A stretch of 28,332 nt of DNA from an uncultured Candidatus Melainabacteria bacterium (lineage in GTDB: Bacteria > Cyanobacteriota > Vampirovibrionia > Gastranaerophilales > Gastranaerophilaceae), in NCBI GenBank assembly GCA_934777245.1, contig CAKVND010000030.1, positions 1 to 28,332 of the forward strand. Reading direction: 5' to 3'. Under the pieces are notes generated by a model, which saw only the letters and a list, made by a program, of their open reading frames with translations, did no database searches and was not told the DNA's origin. Both the position numbers and the translations under genes were made by a program. How positions within the stretch are numbered: the first letter of the stretch is position 1; each line of letters begins with the position of its first letter. Of this stretch, positions 1 to 6,658 are shown piece after piece.

Positions 1-70
1 AAAAAAGGTTTTAAAAAACAATAGATAATCTATCAAATACATAAACTTGAAGAAAAATATCTGTTTATAT

Positions 71-159
71 GTCTAAAAACAAGCTTTTTATCACGCAATA
101 ATAGCGGATAATTTTAAGAAACTTGTAATAAAGAGCGAGATATTAAAAAGCTTTTAGAC
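71..159 (+). other. Imperfect long-range hairpin in rne leader
   Basis: GTCTAAAA (71-78) plus GCTTTTTA (83-90) is complementary to 144-159, giving a 16-bp stem with one 4-base bulge (79-82) and a 53-base loop. It lies about 150 bases before the RNase E/G start. It could be an upstream gene's leftover terminator or a leader structure; AT-rich sequence makes chance pairing possible. Confidence 0.3.
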
Positions 160-266
160 AAAAACCTCAACGAGATGTAGAGGGGCTGAGAATTACCCCA
201 GAAAATAAGAGAATAATGTCAGTTTAAAAATTAGATAGAATAAGAATTAAAATTTCTTTTCAACTT

Positions 267-290
267 CTAAACTCCTAAACTGCTAAACTA
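267..290 (+). repeat. Three tandem 8-base units (CTAAACT-N)
   Basis: Three consecutive 8-mers share the core CTAAACT and differ only in the eighth base (C, G, A). They end just before the Shine-Dalgarno sequence of the RNase E/G gene. The same 8-base period with a conserved core and variable positions occurs in the large inverted repeat at 6501-6624. Confidence 0.6.
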
Positions 291-307
291 ACAAAGGATT
301 TAAAAGA

Positions 308-2065
308 ATGAAAGATTCAATCGCTAACAAAATTGTAATAGCTGAGCGTGACAATATCGCTGCGGTTATTGAAAAAGGAAAAGTTGCAGAATTTTACGTG
401 CATAGAGGTGAAATTATCTTAGGTGATGTTTACCTTGCACAAGTTGAAAATATTTTACCGTCAATCGAAGCTGCGTTTGTAAACGTAGGTTCTGACAAAA
501 TGGGCTTCTTGCACGCACAAGACGTAATGGGTAAAGGCGCTTTGCAAGACAAACTAAAACCTAAACAAAAAATTGTTGTTCAAGTAGTTAAAGAACCTGT
601 TGGACACAAAGGCCCTAGAGTTACAACAGAAATCTCACTTCCAGGAAGATTCTTGGTATTAATGCCAAATGAAGCAGGGATTAACGTAAGTAAAAAAATT
701 ACTTCTGCTAAGGAAAGAGCAAGATTAAAATCAATTGTAAACTTACTAAAACCTGTTGGAGTGGGTGTTATTGTAAGAACAGAGGCTGAAGGTCAAACCG
801 AAGCTGATATTCAAGAAGATTTAGAAATTCTTTTGGAAAAATGGAATAATATAATCACATCAGCAGAAAGTATGACACCTCCAAGTTTGTTGTACCGTGA
901 CCAAGATTTGCTTTACAGAGTAATAAGAGAAGCTTGTAACGAAGAAACTCAAGAAATTGTTGTTGATACGGCATTTGCATTAAATAGAGTTCAAAACATT
1001 CTTCAAAACTGGCACATGAACAAAAACATCAATGTTACTTTATACAAAGGCTCTGAACCTTTGCTCGTTGCAATGGATATTCATAAAGAAATCAAAGCAG
1101 CTTTGCAAATGAAAGTTAATTTGCCATCAGGCGGTTACTTGTTTATCCAAACGACGGAAGCACTTACTGTAATTGATGTTAACAGCGGTAAATTCACAAA
1201 TTCTGCGACTCAAGATGAAACAATTCTTAAAACAAATATTGAAGCTGTTCACGAAATTGCCCGTCAATTAAGACTTAGAAACATCGGCGGCATGATTATC
1301 ATTGACTTTATTGATATGACAAACCGAGTTGATAAACTTGCCATGATGGAAGAACTAGAATTGGCTGTAGAAGCTGATAAAGCAAAACCTCAAGTCGGTC
1401 AACTTTCTGATTTAGGACTTGTTGAAATGACAAGACACAGACAAGGTCAAGCAATCAGTGAAATTTTTGCAAAACGTTGTCCACACTGCCAAGGTAACGG
1501 CTATATTATGGAAGATATTAAATTCGCGTCAGCTACTTCAGAAGGCGAATACAGAGCAAAGGCAGCGAAATTAAAACTTCCAATGGGCGGTAAAAAGAAA
1601 TTTAATAACAATAATAAATTCAACAATAAACCGCAAGAAGAAATCAAAGAAACAGTAGTTCAAGAAGAAAAACTTGAACCAATTACCGAAAATCCTTCTG
1701 TTGAGGCTCAAGTTGAAGTTCAAGAAATTAAGCAAGAAAAAGAGGTTAAAAAATCTCGCGGTAGAGGTAGACGCAAGGTAAAAGAAACTGAAGTTAAGGC
1801 TGAAAATATTGCTCAAACAGTAATTAATGAAGCTTCTGAAATTGCGCCTGTTATTGCAGAAGATGCCGCTAAAAAAACTGAAGAACCGGCTGTAGAAGAA
1901 AAAACTCAGGTAGTTGAAGAAAAAGTTGCAGAAGTTACTGCTGAAAAAGTAGAAGACGCTAAAACTGAAGAAACTGCGGAAGAAAAACCAAAAAGAACAA
2001 GAAGACCTAACAGGAATTCTCAAAAAAGAACAAGAAAGACGACAAAAAAGAATGTTGAAGAATAA
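308..2065 (+). CDS. rne: Ribonuclease E/G family endoribonuclease
   Basis: Endoribonuclease that cleaves single-stranded AU-rich RNA in rRNA/tRNA processing and mRNA decay. The N-terminal part contains the S1 RNA-binding fold (about residues 35-125, with the family stretch ILPSIEAAFVNVG). The catalytic metal-binding aspartates of the DNase I-like domain are visible as D290 in VIDVNSGKF and D333 in IIIDFIDM. The zinc-link CPHC (C391, C394) that joins protomers follows. After about residue 425 the protein becomes a low-complexity tail of alternating acidic (E/K/V) and basic (RGRGRR, KRTRRPNR) blocks, as in RNase E scaffold or membrane-tethering tails, although no degradosome site can be named. 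At 585 residues it is longer than RNase G (about 490) and shorter than E. coli RNase E (1061), so rne and rng are both defensible. The start has a good AAGGA site. The last 14 bases overlap the next gene. Confidence 0.95.
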   Translation: MKDSIANKIVIAERDNIAAVIEKGKVAEFYVHRGEIILGDVYLAQVENILPSIEAAFVNVGSDKMGFLHAQDVMGKGALQDKLKPKQKIVVQVVKEPVGHKGPRVTTEISLPGRFLVLMPNEAGINVSKKITSAKERARLKSIVNLLKPVGVGVIVRTEAEGQTEADIQEDLEILLEKWNNIITSAESMTPPSLLYRDQDLLYRVIREACNEETQEIVVDTAFALNRVQNILQNWHMNKNINVTLYKGSEPLLVAMDIHKEIKAALQMKVNLPSGGYLFIQTTEALTVIDVNSGKFTNSATQDETILKTNIEAVHEIARQLRLRNIGGMIIIDFIDMTNRVDKLAMMEELELAVEADKAKPQVGQLSDLGLVEMTRHRQGQAISEIFAKRCPHCQGNGYIMEDIKFASATSEGEYRAKAAKLKLPMGGKKKFNNNNKFNNKPQEEIKETVVQEEKLEPITENPSVEAQVEVQEIKQEKEVKKSRGRGRRKVKETEVKAENIAQTVINEASEIAPVIAEDAAKKTEEPAVEEKTQVVEEKVAEVTAEKVEDAKTEETAEEKPKRTRRPNRNSQKRTRKTTKKNVEE

Positions 2066-2441
2066 AATTCTTACAATAATTATAGCATTAATGTTAGTTT
2101 CACCGGTAATTGCAGAAGAAGCTACCGGTGAGGCTTTAACACCAATTGCTAAAACAACGCAAGAAAATGTTCAAACTACGCAAGAAGAATTGCCGCAACT
2201 CGATACTATTCCATATAAACAACCTGTCAGCAAACGAAAAATGGCTAAAAAATTCTTAATAGGAATGGGAAGCGTTGCAGTTTCTTCAATATTGCTATTT
2301 TTAATTTTAACTGTTTATAACAAAATCCGTGAAAGCATTCTTGCACCGAAACAAGACCAACAATCCGGAGAAACTTCACTAGTAACACCGGAAAATTTAA
2401 CAGATGCAGTTAAAACATTTTTAGATAAAACAAAATATTAA
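2052..2441 (+). CDS. Small signal-peptide membrane protein of unknown function
   Basis: I do not recognise a family. The 129-residue product begins with a Sec-type signal sequence (LKNKILTIIIALMLVSPVIA followed by EE), then a T/Q/E-rich extracytoplasmic stretch, then a single predicted transmembrane helix at about residues 73-93 (FLIGMGSVAVSSILLFLILT) and a short charged tail. The ATG lies inside the last codons of the RNase E/G gene (14-base overlap), so translation is probably coupled and no separate Shine-Dalgarno is needed; TTG at 2055 is an alternative start. The coupling raises the possibility that it is linked to RNase E at the membrane, but nothing in the sequence proves that. A strong terminator follows directly. 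Confidence 0.75.
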   Translation: MLKNKILTIIIALMLVSPVIAEEATGEALTPIAKTTQENVQTTQEELPQLDTIPYKQPVSKRKMAKKFLIGMGSVAVSSILLFLILTVYNKIRESILAPKQDQQSGETSLVTPENLTDAVKTFLDKTKY

Positions 2442-2482
2442 ACAAAATGCGCTTTACAAAATTTATAAAGCGCATTTTGTTT
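2440..2482. terminator. Bidirectional rho-independent terminator
   Basis: A perfect 16-bp stem (2440-2455 with 2467-2482) with an 11-base loop, starting in an A-run and ending in a T-run, so it can work for both strands. It sits exactly between the converging stop codons of the membrane protein gene (+) and the exported protein gene (-). Confidence 0.9.
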
Positions 2483-2913
2483 TATCTTAATTCATTTGGT
2501 TGAAAACGAGTAAAATTATTTAAATATCCACCAATTGGGAGCATTGTATTTGTTCGATCATACATCTCCTGCGGAACCATTCTTGCTCGTTCTTGGGCTT
2601 CTAACCTTGCATTATAATCACTATTTTTTTGATATTGCTTTACCTTAACTTCTTGATAACAACTAACTTGAGCGTCATTATCAGTCATTTCACGACATTC
2701 TTTAATTGAACTGTCAAAATCAGTTTTTCTTTTATACCAATATGATGCCGTTTCATTTAATTTGCCAATGCCCTTAGGCTCTTCAATATTAATAAACGCA
2801 TGAGGCGCAAAATCTTTCCATTCCGGCTCATTTACACCATTTATTGTAACTACCTCATCTGCAATAACTGCAAATGGAATCAAAAGGGTTAATAAAATTA
2901 AAATCTTTTTCAT
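2482..2913 (-). CDS. Small exported protein of unknown function
   Basis: The product (143 residues from the ATG at 2913) opens with a clear Sec signal peptide, MKKILILLTLLIPFAVIA, probably cut before DEVVTING. The mature part is hydrophilic, with W/Y/E-rich stretches, two cysteines (in KECRE and VSCYQ) that could form a disulfide, and a Q/R/A-rich segment resembling a short coiled coil. No family recognised. An upstream in-frame TTG at 2922 would add MIL-, but AAGGA sits directly against that TTG and nine bases from the ATG, so the ATG is the better start. Its stop overlaps the shared terminator. Confidence 0.75.
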   Translation of the reverse strand: MKKILILLTLLIPFAVIADEVVTINGVNEPEWKDFAPHAFINIEEPKGIGKLNETASYWYKRKTDFDSSIKECREMTDNDAQVSCYQEVKVKQYQKNSDYNARLEAQERARMVPQEMYDRTNTMLPIGGYLNNFTRFQPNELR

Positions 2914-2943
2914 CAAAATCAATCCTTTTTATATCTTATATAA

Positions 2944-2975
2944 ATTATAGTATCATTTTGACGTAATAATTTCAA
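2944..2975 (-). promoter_or_regulatory. Candidate sigma-70 promoter of exported protein gene
   Basis: On the minus strand TTGAAA (2970-2975) and a perfect TATAAT (2944-2949) are separated by 20 bases, longer than ideal. The -10 box lies about 30 bases before the ATG at 2913. Confidence 0.4.
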
Positions 2976-3069
2976 GCTAACTAACGTATTCTTTATACAA
3001 AACTTCGCTTACAATAAGCGCTACTGTTCAGCAAAATGCAAATTGATTAAATATACGTAAATTTGAGAT

Positions 3070-3160
3070 TAAGCACTGGACTATTTCGTCGCCCAAATAA
3101 TCGCCGCTCCTCGCAATGACTTGGCGTCAAGCTTCCCAGCGTGCCGTCATTCTGAAGCCG
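3070..3160. repeat. Dispersed repeat, family A, copy 1
   Basis: The copy contains TATTTCGTCGC followed by GCTCCTCGCAATGACTTGGC and then GTGCCGTCATT. It aligns in the same order with 5298-5375 (ATTGCTTCGTCGC, TCGCAATGACTTGGCG, ATGCTGTCATT). Shorter inverted copies occur at 13535-13562 and 23144-23180. Repeats of the type GTCATTGCGAGGAGC...GCGAAGCAATCC are known from many bacterial genomes, including Rickettsia. Confidence 0.8.
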
Positions 3161-3230
3161 ATTTTACACTTCACTTCCTTGTTAGTAGTGATACCTACAA
3201 GCTCGGAAGTGTATTGTAAAATGAAGAATC
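3145..3230. repeat. Hairpin repeat GTCATTCTGA...GAAGAATCC
   Basis: Arms 3161-3178 and 3205-3222 pair over 18 positions with two mismatches (ATTTTACA and CACTTCC blocks). The element is bounded by CGTCATTCTGA on the left and GAAGAATCC on the right, a boundary pair seen in dispersed repeats of many bacteria. There is no T-run directly after the stem, so it does not look like an ordinary terminator. Confidence 0.65.
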
Positions 3231-3329
3231 CAACTTTTTAATAACTATTATTTTATTTCCAAACCATCCAATAATCGTATTTAACCAATAAAAAATCTTA
3301 AAACAACTTTCCACTTTCCATTTTATCAA

Positions 3330-3518
3330 CCCTCTCCCGCCTTCTCGTTTTCCTCTCAATAGTTAATAATACCCTCTCCCGCCTTCGGCACCCTCTCCAT
3401 GTAGAATAAAAAAAAGGAGAGGGACGCAAGACTCGTTTATTTGAATATCATAAGCGCATCCCCTCCCTTGACGCATCTTACATCATCCCCTCTCCTATGG
3501 AGAGGGCTAAGGAGAGGG
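3330..3518. repeat. Cluster of CCCTCTCC/GGAGAGGG palindromes (family B)
   Basis: ACCCTCTCCCGCCTTC occurs twice with small changes (3329 and 3371). CCCTCTCC at 3391-3398 can pair with GGAGAGGG at 3416-3423, and 3488-3495 pairs with 3499-3506 around a 3-base loop. The right edge, CTAAGGAGAGGGTTTTATA, is the reverse complement of the left edge of the copies at 13313 and 23071. Confidence 0.8.
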
Positions 3519-3567
3519 TTTTATAAATATATTAACAATCGCTCGTAAATCAAAATTTTTACGAAAA

Positions 3568-3670
3568 GTAAATAACACCCTCTCAAGAATTTCTAAATTC
3601 AAGGACTAAATCAACTGAAAAATTTTTATGTCCTTTCATTAAGAAATTCTATCTCTCCTAAGGAGAGAAT
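3568..3670. repeat. 100-base palindromic element, copy 1
   Basis: AATAACACCCTCTCAAG begins a unit whose arms 3586-3606 and 3630-3650 pair over 21 positions with three mismatches, followed by a second small hairpin TCTCTCC-TAA-GGAGAGA (3652-3668). The whole unit recurs in inverted orientation at 13204-13303, where arms and flanking hairpin are kept but the loop differs. This looks like a small non-autonomous mobile repeat. Confidence 0.75.
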
Positions 3671-3774
3671 TATCATTGTTACAATTCCTTAATATTCTAC
3701 TCCAAATTTAGCAACTTTTATTTTGTTTTAGACTTTATTAATATAAGGTTAGAAAAAAGTAGGAAGGCGCCTAT

Positions 3775-5265
3775 ATGTCATCAATTAACAGTAATTATTT
3801 GATTTTACCTCAAAATTATTATCAAAACTCTCAAATCCCATGTGCGCCTGCATTTCGTGAAGGAGCAGAGTCAAATCCACTCCCTGCACAAGCAACACAG
3901 CCACTATCGTATCCACCAGATACGGTAGAAATTTCTGCTACAAATAAAATCAAAAAGCCAAAAGAAAAAATGTCCACAGGTGCAAAAGTAGGCGTAACCG
4001 CTTTGGGCATTTTGGGCAGTTTAGCAATTGGTGCTGTATGTTTTGCAAAACATCAATCAGGCAAACTTACAAAGTTGTATAATGAAAAAATGCAACTTGT
4101 TAATCTTGCAGAAAAAATTGATTTTAAAGAAGCAAAAACTGTCGAAGAAGGGATAAAATTTGCAAAAGATGTTTTAAAAATCGGTGAAGTTGACAGCAAC
4201 TTTACGCTTGATGCCATAAATTATGCAAACAGAGGACTTGTTGATGTAAGTAATGCTAATAAAGGGCATTTATTTATGCCAAAAAAAATGCATTTTGTAG
4301 ACGCAAAAGATGAATACTCTGCTTGTGTTATCCAAACAATAGAAGCTCCTGATTTTGGTGAACTTTACATCAACTCTAAAAACTTTAATAACAAATATTT
4401 GGATGAATGGTTGAAGGCATCTCTAGGTTTAAATAAAAAAGAGGTAGCTGAAACAGCTAAAAAGACAACTGATACTAATAAAAAACAATTCACTTATTTT
4501 GTTCAACCTGATAATCATACAAAGGATTTGCTTAGCAGGTATCGCAAAGACACAAATTCATTAACTATTACTGAAAAAAGAGATTTGAAACAAACTCTAA
4601 TAAATGCCTCTGAAATTAGGGATGCACACGTAAAAAGAGCACCATTAACAACTTTAAATATTTGGAAAAATGATTTAACTAAAGCCGGAATTAAAGTTGA
4701 TGTTGAAGAATTTAAAAAATTGTCAACTGAAAAACAGGCTGAGCGATTAAATGAATTGCTTTCTCAGTTACATGAAAAAATAGGTAAAAACTTAGGTGTT
4801 CCCGTTCCCTTTGTAACCGCAAGAAAAACCATTTACCATGAAATGGGACATTTGCAAGATTTTGCGAAAAACTTAAAAGAATTAGATTTGAAACATTGGA
4901 AATTCTCTTGGAGTGAAGCGTGGAAGGAAGCTGATAAAAATGTCAAAGAAGGTCATCTGTTTAAAAGCAATCATTCTGCTGAAATTGAGCATGTTGACAA
5001 CCGTTGGGGTGGTTTAACTTATAAAGGCTACAAAGAATTGTTTGAAAAGGACCCTGCTAAATTCAAAAAGCGTTATCCGGATTTGTATGAATTTCTAACA
5101 AATCAAGAGCATCAACAAACTGCGGGTAAAATTTCAGAGTATGCTCAAACAAGTATTGGAGAATTTATTGCAGAAACTTATGCAAAAATGGTGCGCGGAG
5201 ATAAAATACCAGATGATGTTATGAAGCTTTATGAAAAATATAACGGGCCGAAGTTGGGTGGTTAG
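3775..5265 (+). CDS. Membrane-anchored HExxH zinc-metallopeptidase-like protein
   Basis: The 496-residue product has four parts: an N-terminal P/Q/N-rich stretch with the tag-like APAFREG (residues 24-30), one transmembrane helix at about 69-91 (VGVTALGILGSLAIGAVCFA), a K/E-rich middle region, and a C-terminal domain with HEMGH (H355, E356, H359). About 105 residues later comes GEFIAETYA with E463 and E467, either of which could be the third zinc ligand. The spacing and the EFxAE motif resemble the zincin domains of anthrax lethal factor-like toxins and of some phage head-associated proteins, but I cannot assign a family. No cleavable signal peptide is seen, so topology is uncertain. GGAAGG seven bases before the ATG supports the start. 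The gene stands alone between repeat islands. Peptidase activity is inferred only from the motif. Confidence 0.8.
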   Translation: MSSINSNYLILPQNYYQNSQIPCAPAFREGAESNPLPAQATQPLSYPPDTVEISATNKIKKPKEKMSTGAKVGVTALGILGSLAIGAVCFAKHQSGKLTKLYNEKMQLVNLAEKIDFKEAKTVEEGIKFAKDVLKIGEVDSNFTLDAINYANRGLVDVSNANKGHLFMPKKMHFVDAKDEYSACVIQTIEAPDFGELYINSKNFNNKYLDEWLKASLGLNKKEVAETAKKTTDTNKKQFTYFVQPDNHTKDLLSRYRKDTNSLTITEKRDLKQTLINASEIRDAHVKRAPLTTLNIWKNDLTKAGIKVDVEEFKKLSTEKQAERLNELLSQLHEKIGKNLGVPVPFVTARKTIYHEMGHLQDFAKNLKELDLKHWKFSWSEAWKEADKNVKEGHLFKSNHSAEIEHVDNRWGGLTYKGYKELFEKDPAKFKKRYPDLYEFLTNQEHQQTAGKISEYAQTSIGEFIAETYAKMVRGDKIPDDVMKLYEKYNGPKLGG

Positions 5266-5275
5266 ATAGCAGATT

Positions 5276-5395
5276 GCGTTCAATATAATGAATTGCTTCG
5301 TCGCCAGAATGCCCCTTGCTCATCGCAATGACTTGGCGTAATACTTTTAGCATGCTGTCATTACGAAGACGTTTAGCCCGAATGATACAAGCTTA
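5276..5395. repeat. Dispersed repeat, family A, copy 2
   Basis: ATTGCTTCGTCGC, TCGCAATGACTTGGCG and ATGCTGTCATTACGAAG occur in the same order and nearly the same spacing as at 3070-3160. The copy begins right after the stop codon of the metallopeptidase-like gene and ends before the prepilin promoter. Confidence 0.75.
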
Positions 5396-5419
5396 AGAGA
5401 TTTATTTGTTTTCAAGAAA

Positions 5420-5449
5420 TTCACATTTTTCTTAATCTCGTGTTATAAT
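5420..5449 (+). promoter_or_regulatory. Sigma-70 promoter of prepilin-like gene
   Basis: TTCACA (5420-5425) and a perfect TATAAT (5444-5449) are 18 bases apart. The expected start of transcription, near 5456, leaves a leader of about 20 bases that contains GGAGAG (5466-5471) before the ATG at 5477. Confidence 0.65.
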
Positions 5450-5476
5450 CAGAGTAAAAATAATTGGAGAGTTTAC

Positions 5477-6187
5477 ATGATTAACAAAAAAGCCTTCACG
5501 CTTGTAGAAATACTTCTTTGTATAGGAATTATCGGAATTGTTGCCGCTTTAACCGTTCCACAACTTGTAAATAGAACAAATCAGTCTACTCTTGGTATAA
5601 CATTAGCTAAAACAATTGAACTTACACAAACTGGTATGACAAATATTATACAAGAAGCAAATCGTAATAGTGAAGATGGAAATGCAGTAGTAGGACTTTC
5701 GGCTATTCAAAAGAAAAACATTGGTCTTGATGGTGAAGATTATATTATGGACGATGATAATTACGGAAGTCTGTTAAGAGGATTTTTCAATACTGAAGAT
5801 TTTAATGATTATACAATCGCAAATATAAAAGATTATACCGGCACTGATATCAACGAAGCAATATCAGCAGATTTAAATGCGTTTAAATTTAAGAAATTAA
5901 ATTCTGCGGTAATTTTTCAAAAAGCTAAGAATTTAGATAATGCAGAAAAAGATACAATTATTGCCAGAGTTATAATTGATGCGAACGGTGTTGCCGCACC
6001 AAACAGATTTGGAGAAGATGTGTTTTTATTTGGTTTAACAAATAACGGAACATTAATTCCAGCCGGTTCGAAGCAATATAATGATTTTGATGATAATGTT
6101 GCCGTAGATGCTTGTGCAGATACAGCCGGAGATGGTTTAGCTTGCGCAGCAAGAGTTATGGCAGACAAGTGGGAAATAAAATATTAA
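5477..6187 (+). CDS. Type IV prepilin-like protein (N-methylation motif)
   Basis: The N-terminus MINKKA/FTLVEILLCIGIIGIVAALTV is a class III signal of type IV pilins and type II secretion pseudopilins. It has a short basic leader, the FTLVE box with the conserved E five residues after the cut, and a hydrophobic helix. Residue -1 is Ala rather than the usual Gly, which prepilin peptidases can tolerate. The remaining 200 residues are D/N/A-rich, with two cysteines near the C-terminus (DACADTAGDGLACAA) that could form the loop closing disulfide common in pilins. The product would be inserted in the inner membrane, processed by PilD and assembled into a pilus or pseudopilus. No pilus assembly genes are nearby, so this is an orphan subunit. 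It has its own promoter and a good GGAGAG site. Confidence 0.85.
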   Translation: MINKKAFTLVEILLCIGIIGIVAALTVPQLVNRTNQSTLGITLAKTIELTQTGMTNIIQEANRNSEDGNAVVGLSAIQKKNIGLDGEDYIMDDDNYGSLLRGFFNTEDFNDYTIANIKDYTGTDINEAISADLNAFKFKKLNSAVIFQKAKNLDNAEKDTIIARVIIDANGVAAPNRFGEDVFLFGLTNNGTLIPAGSKQYNDFDDNVAVDACADTAGDGLACAARVMADKWEIKY

Positions 6188-6229
6188 AAATAATAGCGTT
6201 TTATATATGTTAAGAAGGAGAAAATAAAC

Positions 6230-6463
6230 ATGGCAGAAGCAAAAATTTTGGCAACTATTGATAGAACAGATACAGAACAATTACAAATTTCTATTTCAGA
6301 ATATAAAGGTAAGAGTTATTTTAACTTGAGAATTTATTACACAACAGATGAAGGCGCTACTTGGCTTCCTACAAAAAAAGGTGTAACTTTCGCTCCTGAT
6401 CAATTAGACGTTTTATCTGACGCTATAGAAGAAGCAAAAAAAGAGTTTATGGCAGAAGAGTAG
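6230..6463 (+). CDS. PC4/YdbC-like single-strand nucleic acid-binding protein
   Basis: This 77-residue protein matches the transcriptional coactivator p15 (PC4) C-terminal domain: QISISEYKGKSYFNLRIYY (about 18-37) is the strand-rich core, PTKKGVTF (46-54) the basic turn, and the end is an amphipathic helix (LDVLSDAIEEAKKEF). Bacterial members such as YdbC form homodimers that bind single-stranded DNA or RNA with little sequence preference. It acts in the cytoplasm, possibly on transcription or DNA repair. AAGGAG lies upstream of the ATG at the right spacing. It is 42 bases downstream of the prepilin gene and may be cotranscribed with it, but a functional link is not evident. Confidence 0.9.
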   Translation: MAEAKILATIDRTDTEQLQISISEYKGKSYFNLRIYYTTDEGATWLPTKKGVTFAPDQLDVLSDAIEEAKKEFMAEE

Positions 6464-6500
6464 AAATGAAAGGAAAGTGAGCAAGATGGAGCTTGGGAAA

Positions 6501-6624
6501 GTGAATAAGTGAATCGGTGAATAGGTGAATAAGTTCGTATTAAATATATTTAAATAAGAACGCGTTTATTATCGAAAATATCTAAAATGAACTTATTCAC
6601 CTATTCACCGATTCACTTATTCAC
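6501..6624. repeat. Perfect 36-base inverted repeat of 8-base units
   Basis: Bases 6501-6536 are the exact reverse complement of 6589-6624, with a 52-base AT-rich loop. Each arm is made of period-8 units TGAAT+AAG, CGG, AGG, AAG. Partial complementarity continues outward (GGAAAGTG...TGGAG at 6472-6491 against 6625-6639), and two more degenerate units lie at 6641-6656. The right arm overlaps the 5' end of the open frame of the histidine kinase, so RNA from upstream would fold into a very stable hairpin there. Confidence 0.95.
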
Positions 6625-6658
6625 CTCCACCACTTTCCTCTTATTCGCTTATTCACAA

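Larger units (their letters stand above)
1..307 (+). promoter_or_regulatory. AT-rich leader region upstream of RNase E/G gene
   Basis: There is no convincing ORF here. The region holds an imperfect long hairpin (71-90 with 144-159), a short GGGG/CCCC hairpin near 182-200, a tandem 8-base repeat (267-290) and the Shine-Dalgarno sequence AAGGA at 294-298, nine bases before the ATG at 308. RNase E in Enterobacteria represses its own synthesis through hairpins in its 5' leader; a similar role here is only an inference from position. I could not pick a convincing -35/-10 pair. Confidence 0.45.
2923..3774. other. Gene-free island of palindromic repeats
   Basis: About 850 bases with no credible coding sequence. 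It contains, in order, a copy of the TCGCAATGACTTGGCG repeat, a GTCATTCTGA...GAAGAATCC hairpin element, a cluster of CCCTCTCC/GGAGAGGG hairpins, and a 100-base palindromic element that recurs inverted at 13204-13303. The same modules are found at 5276-5395, 13200-13640 and inside the helicase gene at 23074-23290. The last about 60 bases hold the leader of the gene at 3775. Confidence 0.8.

Noticed and set aside
1571..2023. Minus-strand open frame inside the RNase E/G tail
   Set aside because: An F/S/N-rich shadow of the E/K-rich low-complexity tail.
3301..3540. Possible CRISPR array
   Set aside because: Repeats are short palindromes at irregular spacing with no equal-length spacers and no cas genes.
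6587..6658. 24-residue N-terminal extension of the histidine kinase as a membrane segment
   Set aside because: The hydrophobic-looking sequence is the translation of the inverted repeat arm and its degenerate units; no ribosome site supports it, although it cannot be fully excluded.
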